A stretch of 64,000 nucleotides of DNA from Asticcacaulis sp. SL142 (GCF_026625745.1 NZ_CP113061.1:1637501-1701500), one strand, 5' to 3'; shown: positions 26,261 through 35,525, counted from the first letter of the stretch. Made by a program: numbers and translations. The notes: generated by a model not told the origin, from the letters alone.

Positions 26261-27789
26261 CAGGCGAACTTTCCGTGCATGTACCAGCGCAGGGCGCCGG
26301 TATCTTCGTTCTGACCATCCCCGGTCCGAAACGCCCAGAAGCGCTCGCCGCTCTCAACCTCCAGAATGAAGTAATCCCGGACCTTGCCGGTCTCCCTGTC
26401 GGTGCGCCACCATTCGCCGCGCACGCGTTCGGGCCCATCGGCGGCCGTGACGCGGTAGCGACTGCCTCGCCATTGGAACGAGACCGGCGGATGATCCGGC
26501 AATAGCGCCATGGTCTGCATGGCTTCGGGTGGGCGCAACAGGCGAAACGGCCGCCGAAACGTGGCATTTCTGGATGATCCGGTGGCCTTTGCGTGCACCG
26601 GAAGTTTCTGAACGGCGCGCTCGGGAATATCGCTCGGTGAGGCGACCGACCGGTACAAGCGACTGTTGCGACCATACCGGTTAGTCAACGTATCCCAGAG
26701 GTCATCGACGTCCGGCGTTTGCGCGTTTCCAAAGGTTGCGTGAATTTGGTCCGGGCATAATGGCCCTGTCAATGTCGCCGCAAGCACCATCCGTTCGATC
26801 CCGAAGCCTGGATCAACCGTCTCGATCCTGTCGCAAAGAAGCCTGCCCAGGCGCTTCTCGTCTCTGACGGGTTTTGCCGTTCTGACCTGTATCGCCTCAA
26901 CCCTGTTGTCGACACGGTAAAAGCGCAGATCGACCTGCAAAGCCCCTTCCCCCGCATCTTCCAGCCGGTCGCACAGGTCCGCCACCAACCGGCGGGTATA
27001 TTTGGCCATCGTATCGGCGGCGCCAATCGGTTCGAAAAACGCTCGCCGTGACAGGATCATTTCGGGCGGTTCGATGGGTGCCACAGGTTGGCTCATACGC
27101 CCAAAAGCCATATCAATCCGGCGAAACAGCTCTGGCCCGAACCGAAGGGTCAAGGGCGCCCGCGGCTGAGAGGCCAGTTCGCCAATGGTATCAAATCCCA
27201 AAACGCGCAGTCCGTCCAGGGTACTGGCGGGTAACCGCAAGGCTTCGACCGGAAGACTGAGCAGGGCCTCATTAGTCTTTCCGGGGGCGATCAGCGTCAG
27301 GGTCTCTGGCTGATAGCGCGCCAGTGCATGGGAAGCGGCCCAGGTTTCTGACAGGGCGGCTTCGGCTTTGATGCCCTTGTCCGCCAGGTGTGCGATTATG
27401 TCGGCAAGGATTCCCGCCTCACCGCCAAACCGGTGCGTAGCACCGGTCACATCCAGCACCAGCCCGTCCGGGGGATCGGCCATGACGATGGGAGAATATC
27501 GCCGCAGGCCCCACAGCGCCAGGTCATCGAGGGCGGCGCGATCCGCCACCGGATCGGCATCCAGCAAAAGAAGATCGTCAACGAGCGCCTGGGCCTTGGC
27601 CACCGGCATCCCCAAGCAGATGCCTAATGAGCGGGCGAGATCGTCCATAGCCGTGACCACACGGCGGCGTCCCTCTGTGCCTTTGAGGACGAGGGCCGCG
27701 TCACGAGGCGGCGCGGTGCCCGCCGGCAACCGACGTAAGCGATCGGTCGGCCAGGTGGGCAGGAATACCGAGATGACCCTGTGCATCAA
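26260..27789 (-). CDS. imuB: ImuB, Y-family polymerase-like mutasome protein
   Basis: The 509-residue protein resembles Y-family polymerases (begins MMHRVISVFLPTWPTDRL) but is expected, like other ImuB proteins, to lack the acidic catalytic residues and to act as a hub linking DnaE2, ImuA and the beta clamp. A Y-family middle region is seen in RLPASTLDGLRVLGFDTIGELASQPRAPL. The C-terminal part (SFQWRGSRYRVTAADGPERV, WWRTDRETGKVRDYFILEV) is typical of ImuB. The start lies within the end of imuA, and the stop overlaps dnaE2, so the three genes are translationally linked. Confidence 0.94.
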   Translation of the reverse strand: MMHRVISVFLPTWPTDRLRRLPAGTAPPRDAALVLKGTEGRRRVVTAMDDLARSLGICLGMPVAKAQALVDDLLLLDADPVADRAALDDLALWGLRRYSPIVMADPPDGLVLDVTGATHRFGGEAGILADIIAHLADKGIKAEAALSETWAASHALARYQPETLTLIAPGKTNEALLSLPVEALRLPASTLDGLRVLGFDTIGELASQPRAPLTLRFGPELFRRIDMAFGRMSQPVAPIEPPEMILSRRAFFEPIGAADTMAKYTRRLVADLCDRLEDAGEGALQVDLRFYRVDNRVEAIQVRTAKPVRDEKRLGRLLCDRIETVDPGFGIERMVLAATLTGPLCPDQIHATFGNAQTPDVDDLWDTLTNRYGRNSRLYRSVASPSDIPERAVQKLPVHAKATGSSRNATFRRPFRLLRPPEAMQTMALLPDHPPVSFQWRGSRYRVTAADGPERVRGEWWRTDRETGKVRDYFILEVESGERFWAFRTGDGQNEDTGALRWYMHGKFA

Positions 27790-28450
27790 ATGCCTCTACA
27801 TCAAAATCCGCGCAATCGCCGCCGCGCGCCCTCATCAGTTCCAGTAACCATCTGGCCCGACCGACACCCCGGACCGGCAATCTCTCCGATTCCGTCTCCG
27901 TGACCCGCCACCGCGTCGACGCTGCCGTCGGTGTCCCGAAATCCCTCGCGTCTGTTTGTCTTCGCCATCGCCGCACGGCAATGCCCATGGTGCCGGAGCT
28001 TTGCGCCGCAAACTGAAGCCGTTGCGAGGCCTTGAGGCTCAGGTGGCCAATTTCCGCCACCACCGCACTCAGGCCGCCGTGCCGGAGCGCCTCTTCGAAG
28101 CACCCCAGAATGGCGGTCTCCTCGCGCGTCTCAAAGAAAACAACCCGATCCGGGGTCAGCCCGCACTGAGCCAGGGCCGGCGTAAACAGATCCGGCTGGA
28201 TATGACACCACAGCACCATGCCCCCGGTTCTCGCCGCTACGCCCGCGGCAAAGGCAGCCGCCGCCGCTCCGTCAACAGCCCCATTCGCGCCCCCGGCCAC
28301 TTCGTGCAAGGCCCCACGAACCAGTCCGCCGCCGGGGAGTTTGCGGTCAACCTCGTCGAGTCCGAGGGGCAGAATGGAGCGGTCAGCCACGTCGCGTCCG
28401 CTGAAGCGGGCGCGAAGGGCTCTGAACCGGGATCGATTATCGAGTTCCAT
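27701..28450 (-). CDS. imuA: ImuA, RecA-like SOS mutasome protein
   Basis: ImuA is a RecA/SulA-related accessory protein of the ImuB-DnaE2 mutasome. I placed the start at ATG 28450 (MELDNRSRFRALRARFSG), because the SOS box lies 34 bp upstream. An earlier in-frame start would put the box inside the gene. Core features are LPLGLDEVDRKLPGGGLVRGALHEV in part near residue 30 and the RecA-like VLWCHIQPDLFTPALAQCGL, with a C-terminal tail that overlaps imuB by 89 bp. It is the first gene of the imuA-imuB-dnaE2 operon. Its GC-rich style differs from the AT-rich island next to it. Confidence 0.92.
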   Translation of the reverse strand: MELDNRSRFRALRARFSGRDVADRSILPLGLDEVDRKLPGGGLVRGALHEVAGGANGAVDGAAAAAFAAGVAARTGGMVLWCHIQPDLFTPALAQCGLTPDRVVFFETREETAILGCFEEALRHGGLSAVVAEIGHLSLKASQRLQFAAQSSGTMGIAVRRWRRQTDARDFGTPTAASTRWRVTETESERLPVRGVGRARWLLELMRARGGDCADFDVEAFDAQGHLGIPAHLADRSLTSVAGGHRAAS

Positions 28451-28483
28451 GACATGCTCAATCCTTTCTGGATGCAAAATTAT

Positions 28484-28498
28484 GTTCTTCTTTTGTTC
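28484..28498 (-). promoter_or_regulatory. LexA (SOS) box, alphaproteobacterial type
   Basis: GTTCTTCTTTTGTTC matches GTTC-N7-GTTC, the LexA binding consensus of alphaproteobacteria. It ends 34 bp upstream of the imuA start codon, where it would cover the promoter, so the cassette should be induced by DNA damage through the host LexA. Confidence 0.85.
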
Positions 28499-28667
28499 CG
28501 AAAGCGGATTAAGAGTCAAGAGGCCTGCAGGCGTCGTGACGTGCTGCCAGAATTTGACAGGGAGGCGGGCGTTAACTTTTTCACATGAAAGGCCAGAGGC
28601 TTAAGCAACAGACAGCGGTATTTCCGTGTCTAAAAAAATTACAGGCGCTTCAGCCGGGTCATGCGCT

Positions 28668-29021
28668 TTAGCCGGTAGCCTTCATCAGATCCTGCAACAG
28701 CGCGTCCAGTGCGGCCTGATACGCTAACGGCCCGAAGCCGAGCTCAAATTCAACGCCCGCGAAATCCTGCCAGACCCAGTCGGTGTCACGCAGCCACCGG
28801 ATCGAACTTACGTCCAGCGACACACCTCTGTGATCATTATCGGTGAGCGGGCGATGTTCGGACGCGGCGACCAGCAGATCGATCCGCCGCCGCATTGAGG
28901 TCAGGGTGCCCAAGGCGGCCGCCCGGCCCTTGACGATCGGCGGGGGTAAGTCACCCATCTTTTCGGTTAGAGTCGCTAGTGCCGCCTGATAGGCCTTCAG
29001 TCCGTCTGTATTTAACGCCAT
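28668..29021 (-). CDS. Small protein of unknown function
   Basis: The 117-residue frame (MALNTDGLKAYQAALATLTEKMG) has helical N- and C-terminal thirds and a Trp/Asp-rich middle (IRWLRDTDWVWQDFAGVEFELGFG). It has no signal peptide, cysteine or known motif. Its codon use matches the GC-rich backbone. It lies between the SOS cassette and an SRAP gene that reads the other way. I do not recognise it. Confidence 0.55.
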   Translation of the reverse strand: MALNTDGLKAYQAALATLTEKMGDLPPPIVKGRAAALGTLTSMRRRIDLLVAASEHRPLTDNDHRGVSLDVSSIRWLRDTDWVWQDFAGVEFELGFGPLAYQAALDALLQDLMKATG

Positions 29022-29134
29022 GCCCGCACCTCTGTCAGCCTGTGCGCGGCTCTAAGGTGACTCGTCACTGTCGAAAACCCTTGGCAAGTCTGTGTATTCA
29101 GGTCTTCATCTAAAAAACACGGGGAGCACATCCA

Positions 29135-29851
29135 ATGTGTAATCTATATTCGATGACCAGTAATGCTGAGGCTATCCGCGCCCTTGCCAGGGTGCTGAAG
29201 AGTTCGGTCGGCAACCTCCCCGTGCTCGAATTCGTAGGCGCCAATGGCTTTGGCCCTATTGTCAGGAATACCGCTGAAGGGCGTGAACTGGCCATGTGCC
29301 GCTGGGGCATGCCCTCGCCGCCCTATACATTGCAAGGCAAAAACTACGACTCCGGCGTCAGTAATATCCGCAACACCGACAAGCCCTACTGGTCGAAATG
29401 GCTGAATGACATCAATGGCCGCTGTCTTGTCCCCTTTACCTCATTCTCCGAACCGGATCAGGTTTCAGGCAGCAATGTCATCCACTGGTTTGCCGGCGGC
29501 TCCGACCGCCCTCTGCTCTTTTTCGCGGGCATCTGGACACCGGCCCATACCTCGATCCGGAAGGTCTCAGAAGGGGTAACGACCAACGACCTCTATGGCT
29601 TTCTGACCACAAGCGCCAATGCTGAAATTGGGGCTGTCCATGACAAGGCTATGCCGGTGATCCTGACTACGGAAGACGAGCGGGATATGTGGATGCGCGC
29701 GCCCTGGGACGAGGCGAAGGCCTTGCAGCGTCCCCTTCCCGATGGCAGCCTGACCATCGTTGCCAAAGGCCGGCGCAAGGACGGCGCCCACCTTGACGCC
29801 CATGACACCTTAAATACTCCTGCCATATCATCACAGGGGTCTTTGTTCTGA
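29135..29851 (+). CDS. SRAP-family protein (YedK/HMCES-like abasic-site shield)
   Basis: The 238-residue protein starts [14 protein letters not shown], giving the essential Cys2 that forms a covalent link with abasic sites in single-stranded DNA. Further SRAP landmarks are the acid/Asn region [16 protein letters not shown] and the active-site histidine region [12 protein letters not shown]. The family protects abasic sites during replication and is often SOS linked. Here it sits beside the imuA-imuB-dnaE2 operon. I saw no LexA box in front of it. It is convergent with the relaxase gene, with five bases between the two stop codons. Confidence 0.92.
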   Translation: MCNLYSMTSNAEAIRALARVLKSSVGNLPVLEFVGANGFGPIVRNTAEGRELAMCRWGMPSPPYTLQGKNYDSGVSNIRNTDKPYWSKWLNDINGRCLVPFTSFSEPDQVSGSNVIHWFAGGSDRPLLFFAGIWTPAHTSIRKVSEGVTTNDLYGFLTTSANAEIGAVHDKAMPVILTTEDERDMWMRAPWDEAKALQRPLPDGSLTIVAKGRRKDGAHLDAHDTLNTPAISSQGSLF

Positions 29852-29856
29852 CACCG

Positions 29857-31872
29857 TCACTCTATGCCCAGCCCTCTCTGCCGGCCAATCGTCCAGTTGA
29901 TGCCGCCCTCGCGCACAATTCCGGATATGGGTTTACCGATATGGTTCTCAAGGACCGGCCGCCAGGGCACAAGCGTAAAGTCACGGGCTTTTAGGTGAGG
30001 GCCGGAAGTCAGTTCTACAACCGCCATCTTCCCGCTCACGAGATCCAGACTGTCGCGCAAAGTCCCGTCTATGCGCTGTCCGGCCCGCATCTCCACAAAA
30101 TTCAGCCCCAGATCCTCTGACAACTGTCCCGCCGCCAGACGCAGGTCACAGCGCTTCAGGGTTTCGATCAGGTTGGTCTTAAACACCGTCTGAGCTTCCC
30201 CGGCCTCGCGCGCCAGCCCCTCCCCGATCAGCCATTGCCGTCTCTGATTAAGTGCCGCCCTTACCGCCTTGCCGAATCCTGCATCAATAACAGATTTCGG
30301 GACCTCAGCGACAAGCTCATGATCGAGCCAGGTGGCCGCCTGAATCGTGATCAACCTGTCAGGTGGCAGGGCTGATAAGAGCTCAACCCTCACCGGCGCA
30401 GACCGCGCCTGTTTTTGCTCATAGCTCAGAGCCTGGTTCAGGTAATCAGCGTCGATCCTGAACCGCCCGTCGGCGTCACGGTCAGGGCCGCCAGTGCTGC
30501 GGCGGATGGCCTCCAGACGGCGATAGTGGGTCTCAACGAAGTTCTCCCTTGCCAACGGATCATGCCGGAGATGAGCCTCGACATCATAGTATCCGCCACT
30601 GGCGGCCGCGACCTCAGCGATGATCAGGTCAGCCTGTCTGATGTCCGGCTGATTTGGGCTTAGTCTGACAATCGCCTGAACCGGCAGGGCCTGCGTCCTT
30701 TCACCCTGACCGATATCGACATAGTGAAGCCGGCCGTCAACACCATCGATGATCATATAATGGCGATCCTTAAGTTCATCGGACAGGCCGCGCCGGATAA
30801 GCTGACCGACGATCGGTTCCGGTGACGGGGACTCCGTGTCAGGCTGGTGAATAACCAGATCAGGCCAGGGCCGGCCCTGAGCGGCCATATCCCGGTGAAG
30901 GGTTTTGATAATATCGCCGCGTTCGCCCATCCGGCGTAAGATCGGTTCAAGGTCCGGGGCCAGTTGCCACCGCCCCGCGCCGATATCTTCGGCCAGGCCA
31001 AGCCGCTTAAGTTTCTGCAGGCGCCCCGCCCTGAGCGACTGGCGCAAGGCGTCCCGGTCGACAGCGGCCACCACGCCGCTCTTGTCACGGTCACGAATGA
31101 GGGTGCGGTCAAGGCTGGTGAAGCGTTCCTGATCCACTTCCTGTTTCAGGGTCGCCTCGATTTCAAAATCGGATCGCGGGCCAAAATCCATCCGGACAAT
31201 TTCCGCCGCCCGCTCACGCAGGCCGGTGGTGATATATTCACGGGCGATGATAAGGTCTTTACCCACATCGTCGCGGCCCCGCACAATGATGTGGCTGTGG
31301 GGGTGACCGGTGTTATAGTGATCGACCGCGACCCAATCCAGTCTCGTATCAATATCCTCTTCCATCTGCGTCATCAGGCGTCGGACAAACGGCTTAAGAT
31401 CATCATACTGATGGCCATCTTCCGGCGAGACGATGAACCTGAACTGATGACGGTCGCCCCCGTCCCCGGCGCGATCCAGAAAGGCCCTGTCATCGCACCT
31501 TTCGAGGCCAGCCGTATAAAGCTGACCCGGCGCCCCGTCACGGGTCACGCCGTCCCGCTGAATATAACGCAGATGCGCCCGGGCCGCCGACAGGCCCTTA
31601 CCGGCCAGTTTGACGATGCGGGATTTGATAATGACGCGGCGCTGGCGCAGGGCGGAATAGCCGTCACGCACCGACAGCACCCGCCCCACACCGGACCCCC
31701 GGCCGATCCGGCTCCCGTCAAAGCGGGATTTGCGGCCGGGCGGGCTTTGAGCGGCCCCGCCGCGCGCGAGGTTTGTGGCCGCCAGCACCCGATTCAGGAA
31801 CGTGCCCGCCCTGCCCTTCCCGACCGACCTGATCCGGCCGAGGTGCGGCTCAAAGTCATCGTCAGACGTCAT
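29857..31872 (-). CDS. VirD2-like relaxase, DUF3363 type
   Basis: This is the conjugative relaxase that nicks the transfer origin and stays bound to the 5' end. The N-terminal domain has the metal-binding histidines in HYNTGHPHSHIIVRG and a candidate tyrosine region upstream in AHLRYIQRDG. The long C-terminal part (from about residue 270) is the DUF3363 region found in alphaproteobacterial elements. I started it at ATG 31872 because GGGAGGG stands just before it, and the upstream ATG at 31893 would contain this site. It precedes no transfer genes here, since cargo begins right after it, and traG is 28 kb away. Confidence 0.9.
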   Translation of the reverse strand: MTSDDDFEPHLGRIRSVGKGRAGTFLNRVLAATNLARGGAAQSPPGRKSRFDGSRIGRGSGVGRVLSVRDGYSALRQRRVIIKSRIVKLAGKGLSAARAHLRYIQRDGVTRDGAPGQLYTAGLERCDDRAFLDRAGDGGDRHQFRFIVSPEDGHQYDDLKPFVRRLMTQMEEDIDTRLDWVAVDHYNTGHPHSHIIVRGRDDVGKDLIIAREYITTGLRERAAEIVRMDFGPRSDFEIEATLKQEVDQERFTSLDRTLIRDRDKSGVVAAVDRDALRQSLRAGRLQKLKRLGLAEDIGAGRWQLAPDLEPILRRMGERGDIIKTLHRDMAAQGRPWPDLVIHQPDTESPSPEPIVGQLIRRGLSDELKDRHYMIIDGVDGRLHYVDIGQGERTQALPVQAIVRLSPNQPDIRQADLIIAEVAAASGGYYDVEAHLRHDPLARENFVETHYRRLEAIRRSTGGPDRDADGRFRIDADYLNQALSYEQKQARSAPVRVELLSALPPDRLITIQAATWLDHELVAEVPKSVIDAGFGKAVRAALNQRRQWLIGEGLAREAGEAQTVFKTNLIETLKRCDLRLAAGQLSEDLGLNFVEMRAGQRIDGTLRDSLDLVSGKMAVVELTSGPHLKARDFTLVPWRPVLENHIGKPISGIVREGGINWTIGRQRGLGIE

Positions 31873-32121
31873 GAAAGCCCTCCCGTTATCCAAAGCCTCA
31901 TGGCGCCCAGCAGCGTGCGGCCAGGCACCATGCTAAATTCAATAAACTCAATAGCTTAAGAGACAAAAAGCCTGCATTGGCACTACATAGCCGTGTTATA
32001 GTGCTATGCCGCTACACTCAAAAACGATGTGCAGACAAAGACTTAAGGGCCGACCGCAGGGAGATGGCACCACTGTTTCATCTTGCCTTCGCCCCTCCCC
32101 ATCAAATATCCACATTTCGGA

Positions 32122-32754
32122 TTACTTTTCCTGGGTTCCGTCTGCGCGTAACGGGACAAAAAGCCCGGCATTTTGCTGAGGTTTTACGTCCGGATTGTCA
32201 CGGTTTAATCGCACAAAAATCTCTGGTCCTGACGCTATCTGCGCCGGATTGCGGGTGAGTTTTGTGAGATAGATTTGCGTCTCTTTCGGCAGGGGCTCCC
32301 CCCGAAAACTGCGTTCATACCGCTGCGGTCCGGCATTATAGGCAGCAAATAATCCGGGATAGCCGAACCGGTCATACATGGCCCGAAGATAGGCGGTCCC
32401 CGCTAAAATATTATCCTGCGGGTCATGAGGATCAGCCCCCAGGGCATGAGATATGCGCATGTCTTCATAGGTATCCGGCATCAGTTGCATCAGGCCCATG
32501 GCCCCCGCCGATGAGGTTATGGGGCGTCCGTTCAGAGTGGTCAGGCCCGCACTTTCGGCCATGATGACGGCCTCTATCCAGGTTGTCGGAATACCAAAAC
32601 GTTGAGAGGCGACACTAATGTAGCCCGCCCACGGCTTAAGGCGTTCCGTATGAAATGAGTCGTGCCACGGCCCCTGACGAACGGGGTCTGCCTGAGACGA
32701 AACGCCCGTCATTGTCAGACTGGCGGCAATCACCATCAGAGGCCAGCGGGTCAT
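32122..32754 (-). CDS. Lytic transglycosylase of the conjugation machinery
   Basis: The 210-residue protein has a signal peptide (PLMVIAASLTMTGVSSQA) and an SLT domain: TWIEAVIMAESAGLTTLNG with the catalytic Glu, then SSAGAMGLMQLMPDTY and AAYNAGPQRYERS. It cuts peptidoglycan in the periplasm to let the transfer apparatus through. It overlaps the start region of nothing downstream but shares 4 bp with the traF-like gene before it, so the pair is co-translated. Confidence 0.92.
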   Translation of the reverse strand: MTRWPLMVIAASLTMTGVSSQADPVRQGPWHDSFHTERLKPWAGYISVASQRFGIPTTWIEAVIMAESAGLTTLNGRPITSSAGAMGLMQLMPDTYEDMRISHALGADPHDPQDNILAGTAYLRAMYDRFGYPGLFAAYNAGPQRYERSFRGEPLPKETQIYLTKLTRNPAQIASGPEIFVRLNRDNPDVKPQQNAGLFVPLRADGTQEK

Positions 32755-33293
32755 AATGGGGCCAGCCTGCCGATGATGAGTGAAGTTTTGACGATGCCGA
32801 AATAACGCCCGTCAAACGAGTCCCTGACACCGCCATTGAGGACAAAGACCTCATCATCCGCCACAACCTGACACCCCTCCCACCGGGGCATAGACCGGTT
32901 GTGATGATCGTAGGTCCGGCGTCTGGCCACGAGGTGACCATTGATGAATAGCTCATTCCCTACCGCGCATACCTCATCGCCTTCCAGAGCCGCCACGGAC
33001 TTAATCATGGGAACGGACCGGGGCAGATAGCCCCGCCGATCGGCGAGATCCCGGACAGATTCGGGCGTATGGAGCAAGACGAGGTCCGTGACGGTAAGCT
33101 TTCCCACAGGCAGGACCCGGTAGTAGCCGAGGGGCACGCTGGCACTGGCATTATAGACAATGACAGGCCGGAACCGGGAGGTCGCCCCCAGTGCAAGCGC
33201 AGTCAGTCCGAGGCTTGCCAGGGCCAGTATAACCACCCTGCGGATCGCATTTTTCGTCAGGGGGTGGACCGGATCGGGTTGCCAGCGGATCAT
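32751..33293 (-). CDS. traF: TraF-like S26 signal peptidase of the conjugation system
   Basis: The 180-residue product has one N-terminal membrane helix (VVILALASLGLTALALGA). The S26 serine site is NASASVPLGYYRV and the lysine site PMIKSVAALEGDEVCAV, with a later GGVRDSFDGRYFG. TraF peptidases mature the pilin of mating systems and S26 relatives cut signal peptides. It lies between the HTH gene and the transglycosylase gene, overlapping both by 4 bp. Confidence 0.92.
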   Translation of the reverse strand: MIRWQPDPVHPLTKNAIRRVVILALASLGLTALALGATSRFRPVIVYNASASVPLGYYRVLPVGKLTVTDLVLLHTPESVRDLADRRGYLPRSVPMIKSVAALEGDEVCAVGNELFINGHLVARRRTYDHHNRSMPRWEGCQVVADDEVFVLNGGVRDSFDGRYFGIVKTSLIIGRLAPL

Positions 33294-33538
33294 CGGGATT
33301 GATCCTGTTTTACAGTCTCCGAGGTGGATATCCGGCCTTCTCCGCGAGACCAGTCGTCGAGGTCCTTAATGTGGTAACGGACATAGCGGCCATGTTTGCG
33401 AAACCGCGGCCCGGTGCCGTGAGTGCGCATTTTTTCCAGGGTTCGGTGGGACAGACCGATATAATGCGCGGCCTGGGCGGTGTTTAAAAACGGACTTCCC
33501 TTGCGCGCACGTTCGGCACGCTCGACATGATCTTCCAT
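33290..33538 (-). CDS. Small helix-turn-helix protein (MerR/excisionase-like)
   Basis: The 82-residue protein has one winged-helix DNA-binding motif, FLNTAQAAHYIGLSHRTLEKMR followed by GPRFRKHGRYVRYHIKDLDDW, the HTH_17/excisionase pattern. It may control the transfer operon that follows it or act in excision of the element. The stop overlaps the traF-like gene by 4 bp. Confidence 0.85.
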   Translation of the reverse strand: MEDHVERAERARKGSPFLNTAQAAHYIGLSHRTLEKMRTHGTGPRFRKHGRYVRYHIKDLDDWSRGEGRISTSETVKQDQSR

Positions 33539-33743
33539 AAATAACCTCCTTTTTCAGCTTTAGCGTTCAGGCGCCCACACAGGCGCTCTGACGGGGAGGA
33601 TGTCGGGAAAGATCGCACTTCGGGACGCTCGAAAATCGCCCCTGCCGTTTTCGTCCCCCCAAACGGAATGAGGGCACCTCCGGCGAGATTTAATCCGCAA
33701 AACACCCCCGCACCGGTGATGATGCGGGGGCTGGAGATAGCGG

Positions 33744-34070
33744 TCAGTCGACCGGGTTCCAGATCAGAGCAAAGACCTCATCATCATCCTGATCAGCGGC
33801 GCGACCGAGATTGACATAGAGGCGACGCGGACCAAATTCAGGGGCCGCGATGGCCAGCGAGACATAGTCCTTGCCGGAGCGTTCGCCCGTTCTGATCCAG
33901 CCCGCCCCCAGTTCGACGGCCCCGGCGAAGACCCTGAAGTCAGGATGTTCGGGTGAGGATTTGCCGCGATTGGGGACAATTTCGATGTCGGTGCGGATGG
34001 AAAGGGTTCTGATCTGGCCCTTATAGAGGCCGGTTTCAGCATTGCGGGTAACATAACCGATGGCAGACAT
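33744..34070 (-). CDS. DUF736 family protein
   Basis: The 108-residue protein starts MSAIGYVTRNAETGLYKGQI, and motifs FRVFAGAVELGAGWIRTG and YVSLAIAAPEFG are typical of DUF736, a small protein found in alphaproteobacterial conjugative elements whose function is unknown. The ATG at 34070 has AAGGAA in front. Longer frames further upstream have no such site. It stands alone, 200 bp ahead of the HTH gene. Confidence 0.9.
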   Translation of the reverse strand: MSAIGYVTRNAETGLYKGQIRTLSIRTDIEIVPNRGKSSPEHPDFRVFAGAVELGAGWIRTGERSGKDYVSLAIAAPEFGPRRLYVNLGRAADQDDDEVFALIWNPVD

Positions 34071-34413
34071 TTCAGGGTTCCTTTTGCGATAGTCGTCGAA
34101 GCCGATCTTCGACGACAGGCGAACCCCATGGGCGGCCGCGCCCGGCCAAACCCGCAGGGCCAAAGCGCAGCGAAGGACCGGAGCGCAGGGCTATTTTGAA
34201 GCGATAGCGGCGCGAGGAGCCGCGGTCCCGCGGCGGGGAAAATAGCCTGACCGCGATGGTTTTGGCCGGTCGGGGCCCGCCCACAGGTTGCGCACGTCGA
34301 CGCAGAGCGGCCTTCGTCCGTATCGGGAACCGGTTCTGGGAATGAGGAGCTGGACACGGAAGAGCCCTAGCGCTTGGCGCCAGGGCTCTCATTTGTCAGT
34401 GGTCGTGCCCGCC
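34071..34413. other. Gene-free GC-rich stretch at backbone/cargo junction
   Basis: Frames in this 340-bp region overlap one another in several phases and none looks like a real protein. The stretch holds the upstream region of the DUF736 gene and the hairpin at 34361-34389. Confidence 0.45.
34361..34389 (-). terminator. Hairpin downstream of the oxygenase gene
   Basis: AGAGCCCT (34361-34368) pairs with AGGGCTCT (34382-34389), with an inner CGC/GCG step. It lies 25 bp beyond the oxygenase stop in the direction of its transcription. There is no long T-run, so it may be a transcript-stabilising hairpin rather than a strong terminator. Confidence 0.5.
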
Positions 34414-35424
34414 TTATGGGCGAGGGTGGATCAGGCGCCCCCGGATACGCGGCCAATCGCCGAACCGGTCCACACTGGAGGTCCAGAACAGGCGCTGCAG
34501 GAAGCGGTAGGGGAGACCGTCCGCGTCGAAGGCGGGGGTAAAGCCGCGCCTGCCGTGAAAAACGGCCCTGTTTGAAATCAAGGCCAGGCGGCCAGGCTCA
34601 AGATAGAGGTCGACGGACACCGCATGCAGGGCTTGGGCGAAGGCATCGAGTTCGGCCTGAGCCTCCGCGTCGTTGCCCACCGTCATGTCGCCATAGAGCG
34701 AGGCCACGAAGGTCATGTCGTCGCCATAGCCATAGACGATGGCGGTCGGCAGCAACTCGGGGAAGCCGTCCTTGCGCCAGCGCTCCGGAAAGCGGATCGA
34801 AAACCGCTCGGGATCCCGCAGGATGGCCTGGGACTTCTCAGGGCGGGACGCCAGGGCCAGGCGGCCGTCGGCGATGATCGTACCCGGCGAGGTGTCGCGC
34901 TCTTTGGCCACGCTGATCAGGGCGAGGCCGTCCGGAGACCGGTCGCCCGGCAACAGGCGGGCCGCCGAGTTTTCGATATGCTCGGCAAGCTCCAGGATCG
35001 CGCCGAGACCGGTATTGGTCATCAGATGCGAACGTTTGGGCGACAGGTGCGAGATGAGGCCACGACCTTCCTGAAGGATCGCGTAGGGCTCGCCGATAAG
35101 TTTCACCGTACCGGCAAGGATGACCTCGCTGAGGTCACTGGGCTTGTTGGCCAGGGCGACTTCCGGGTCGGCGAGACCACGGGTCACCGATGCGTCGAAG
35201 GGCAGGCCTTCGATGACCAAGACGCCGCTGCCGCAGCCCGACATGGCGCGGATGTCAGCCAGCGTTTTGGGGCCGTAGGCGGTGCCCATCGCGCCACGCG
35301 CGCCGTCGAGAAAGGGCTCGTAAGAACCGGTGGCGGGATAGGTCAAACCGCTTGCATTGACAAGGATTTGCAGGCTTTCTTGTTCGCTGATGCGAATAGT
35401 ATCGATGTCGGTCTTGCGGATCAT
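34414..35424 (-). CDS. Fe(II)/2-oxoglutarate oxygenase, clavaminate synthase/asparagine hydroxylase type
   Basis: The 336-residue protein starts MIRKTDIDTIRISEQESL at 35424, with GAAGGAG upstream. The segment LAEHIENSAARLLPGDRSPDGLALISVAKERD aligns in order with the HTE...H...RPD.L.L...R.D pattern of clavaminate synthase-like enzymes, so His and Glu of HIE are the likely iron ligands. The distal site is NRAVFHGRRGFTPAFD and the end is YRFLQRLFWTSSVDR, as in the family. These enzymes hydroxylate free amino acids such as Asn or Arg, often for peptide antibiotics. No peptide synthetase is adjacent. It is divergent from the putative regulator at 35526. Confidence 0.82.
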   Translation of the reverse strand: MIRKTDIDTIRISEQESLQILVNASGLTYPATGSYEPFLDGARGAMGTAYGPKTLADIRAMSGCGSGVLVIEGLPFDASVTRGLADPEVALANKPSDLSEVILAGTVKLIGEPYAILQEGRGLISHLSPKRSHLMTNTGLGAILELAEHIENSAARLLPGDRSPDGLALISVAKERDTSPGTIIADGRLALASRPEKSQAILRDPERFSIRFPERWRKDGFPELLPTAIVYGYGDDMTFVASLYGDMTVGNDAEAQAELDAFAQALHAVSVDLYLEPGRLALISNRAVFHGRRGFTPAFDADGLPYRFLQRLFWTSSVDRFGDWPRIRGRLIHPRP

Positions 35425-35525
35425 CGAGGTGTCTCCTTCAGTTGAAGTGGACCCTTTCAATGAACCCAAAAAACCCGCTGATCAGGTGAGGTATCGGCGA
35501 ACAAAATTCAGCGATGGGGGACGTG

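Noticed and set aside
30964-31959. Plus-strand open frame of 331 codons
   Set aside because: Antisense to the relaxase gene, with no recognisable motif or ribosome site.
31970-32030. Possible transfer origin: GCACTA...TAGTGC near the relaxase gene
   Set aside because: Only six paired bases with a 13-base gap and no recognisable nick sequence; position alone is not enough.
34624-35445. Plus-strand open frame of 273 codons
   Set aside because: Antisense to the oxygenase gene, which has family motifs in the right order.
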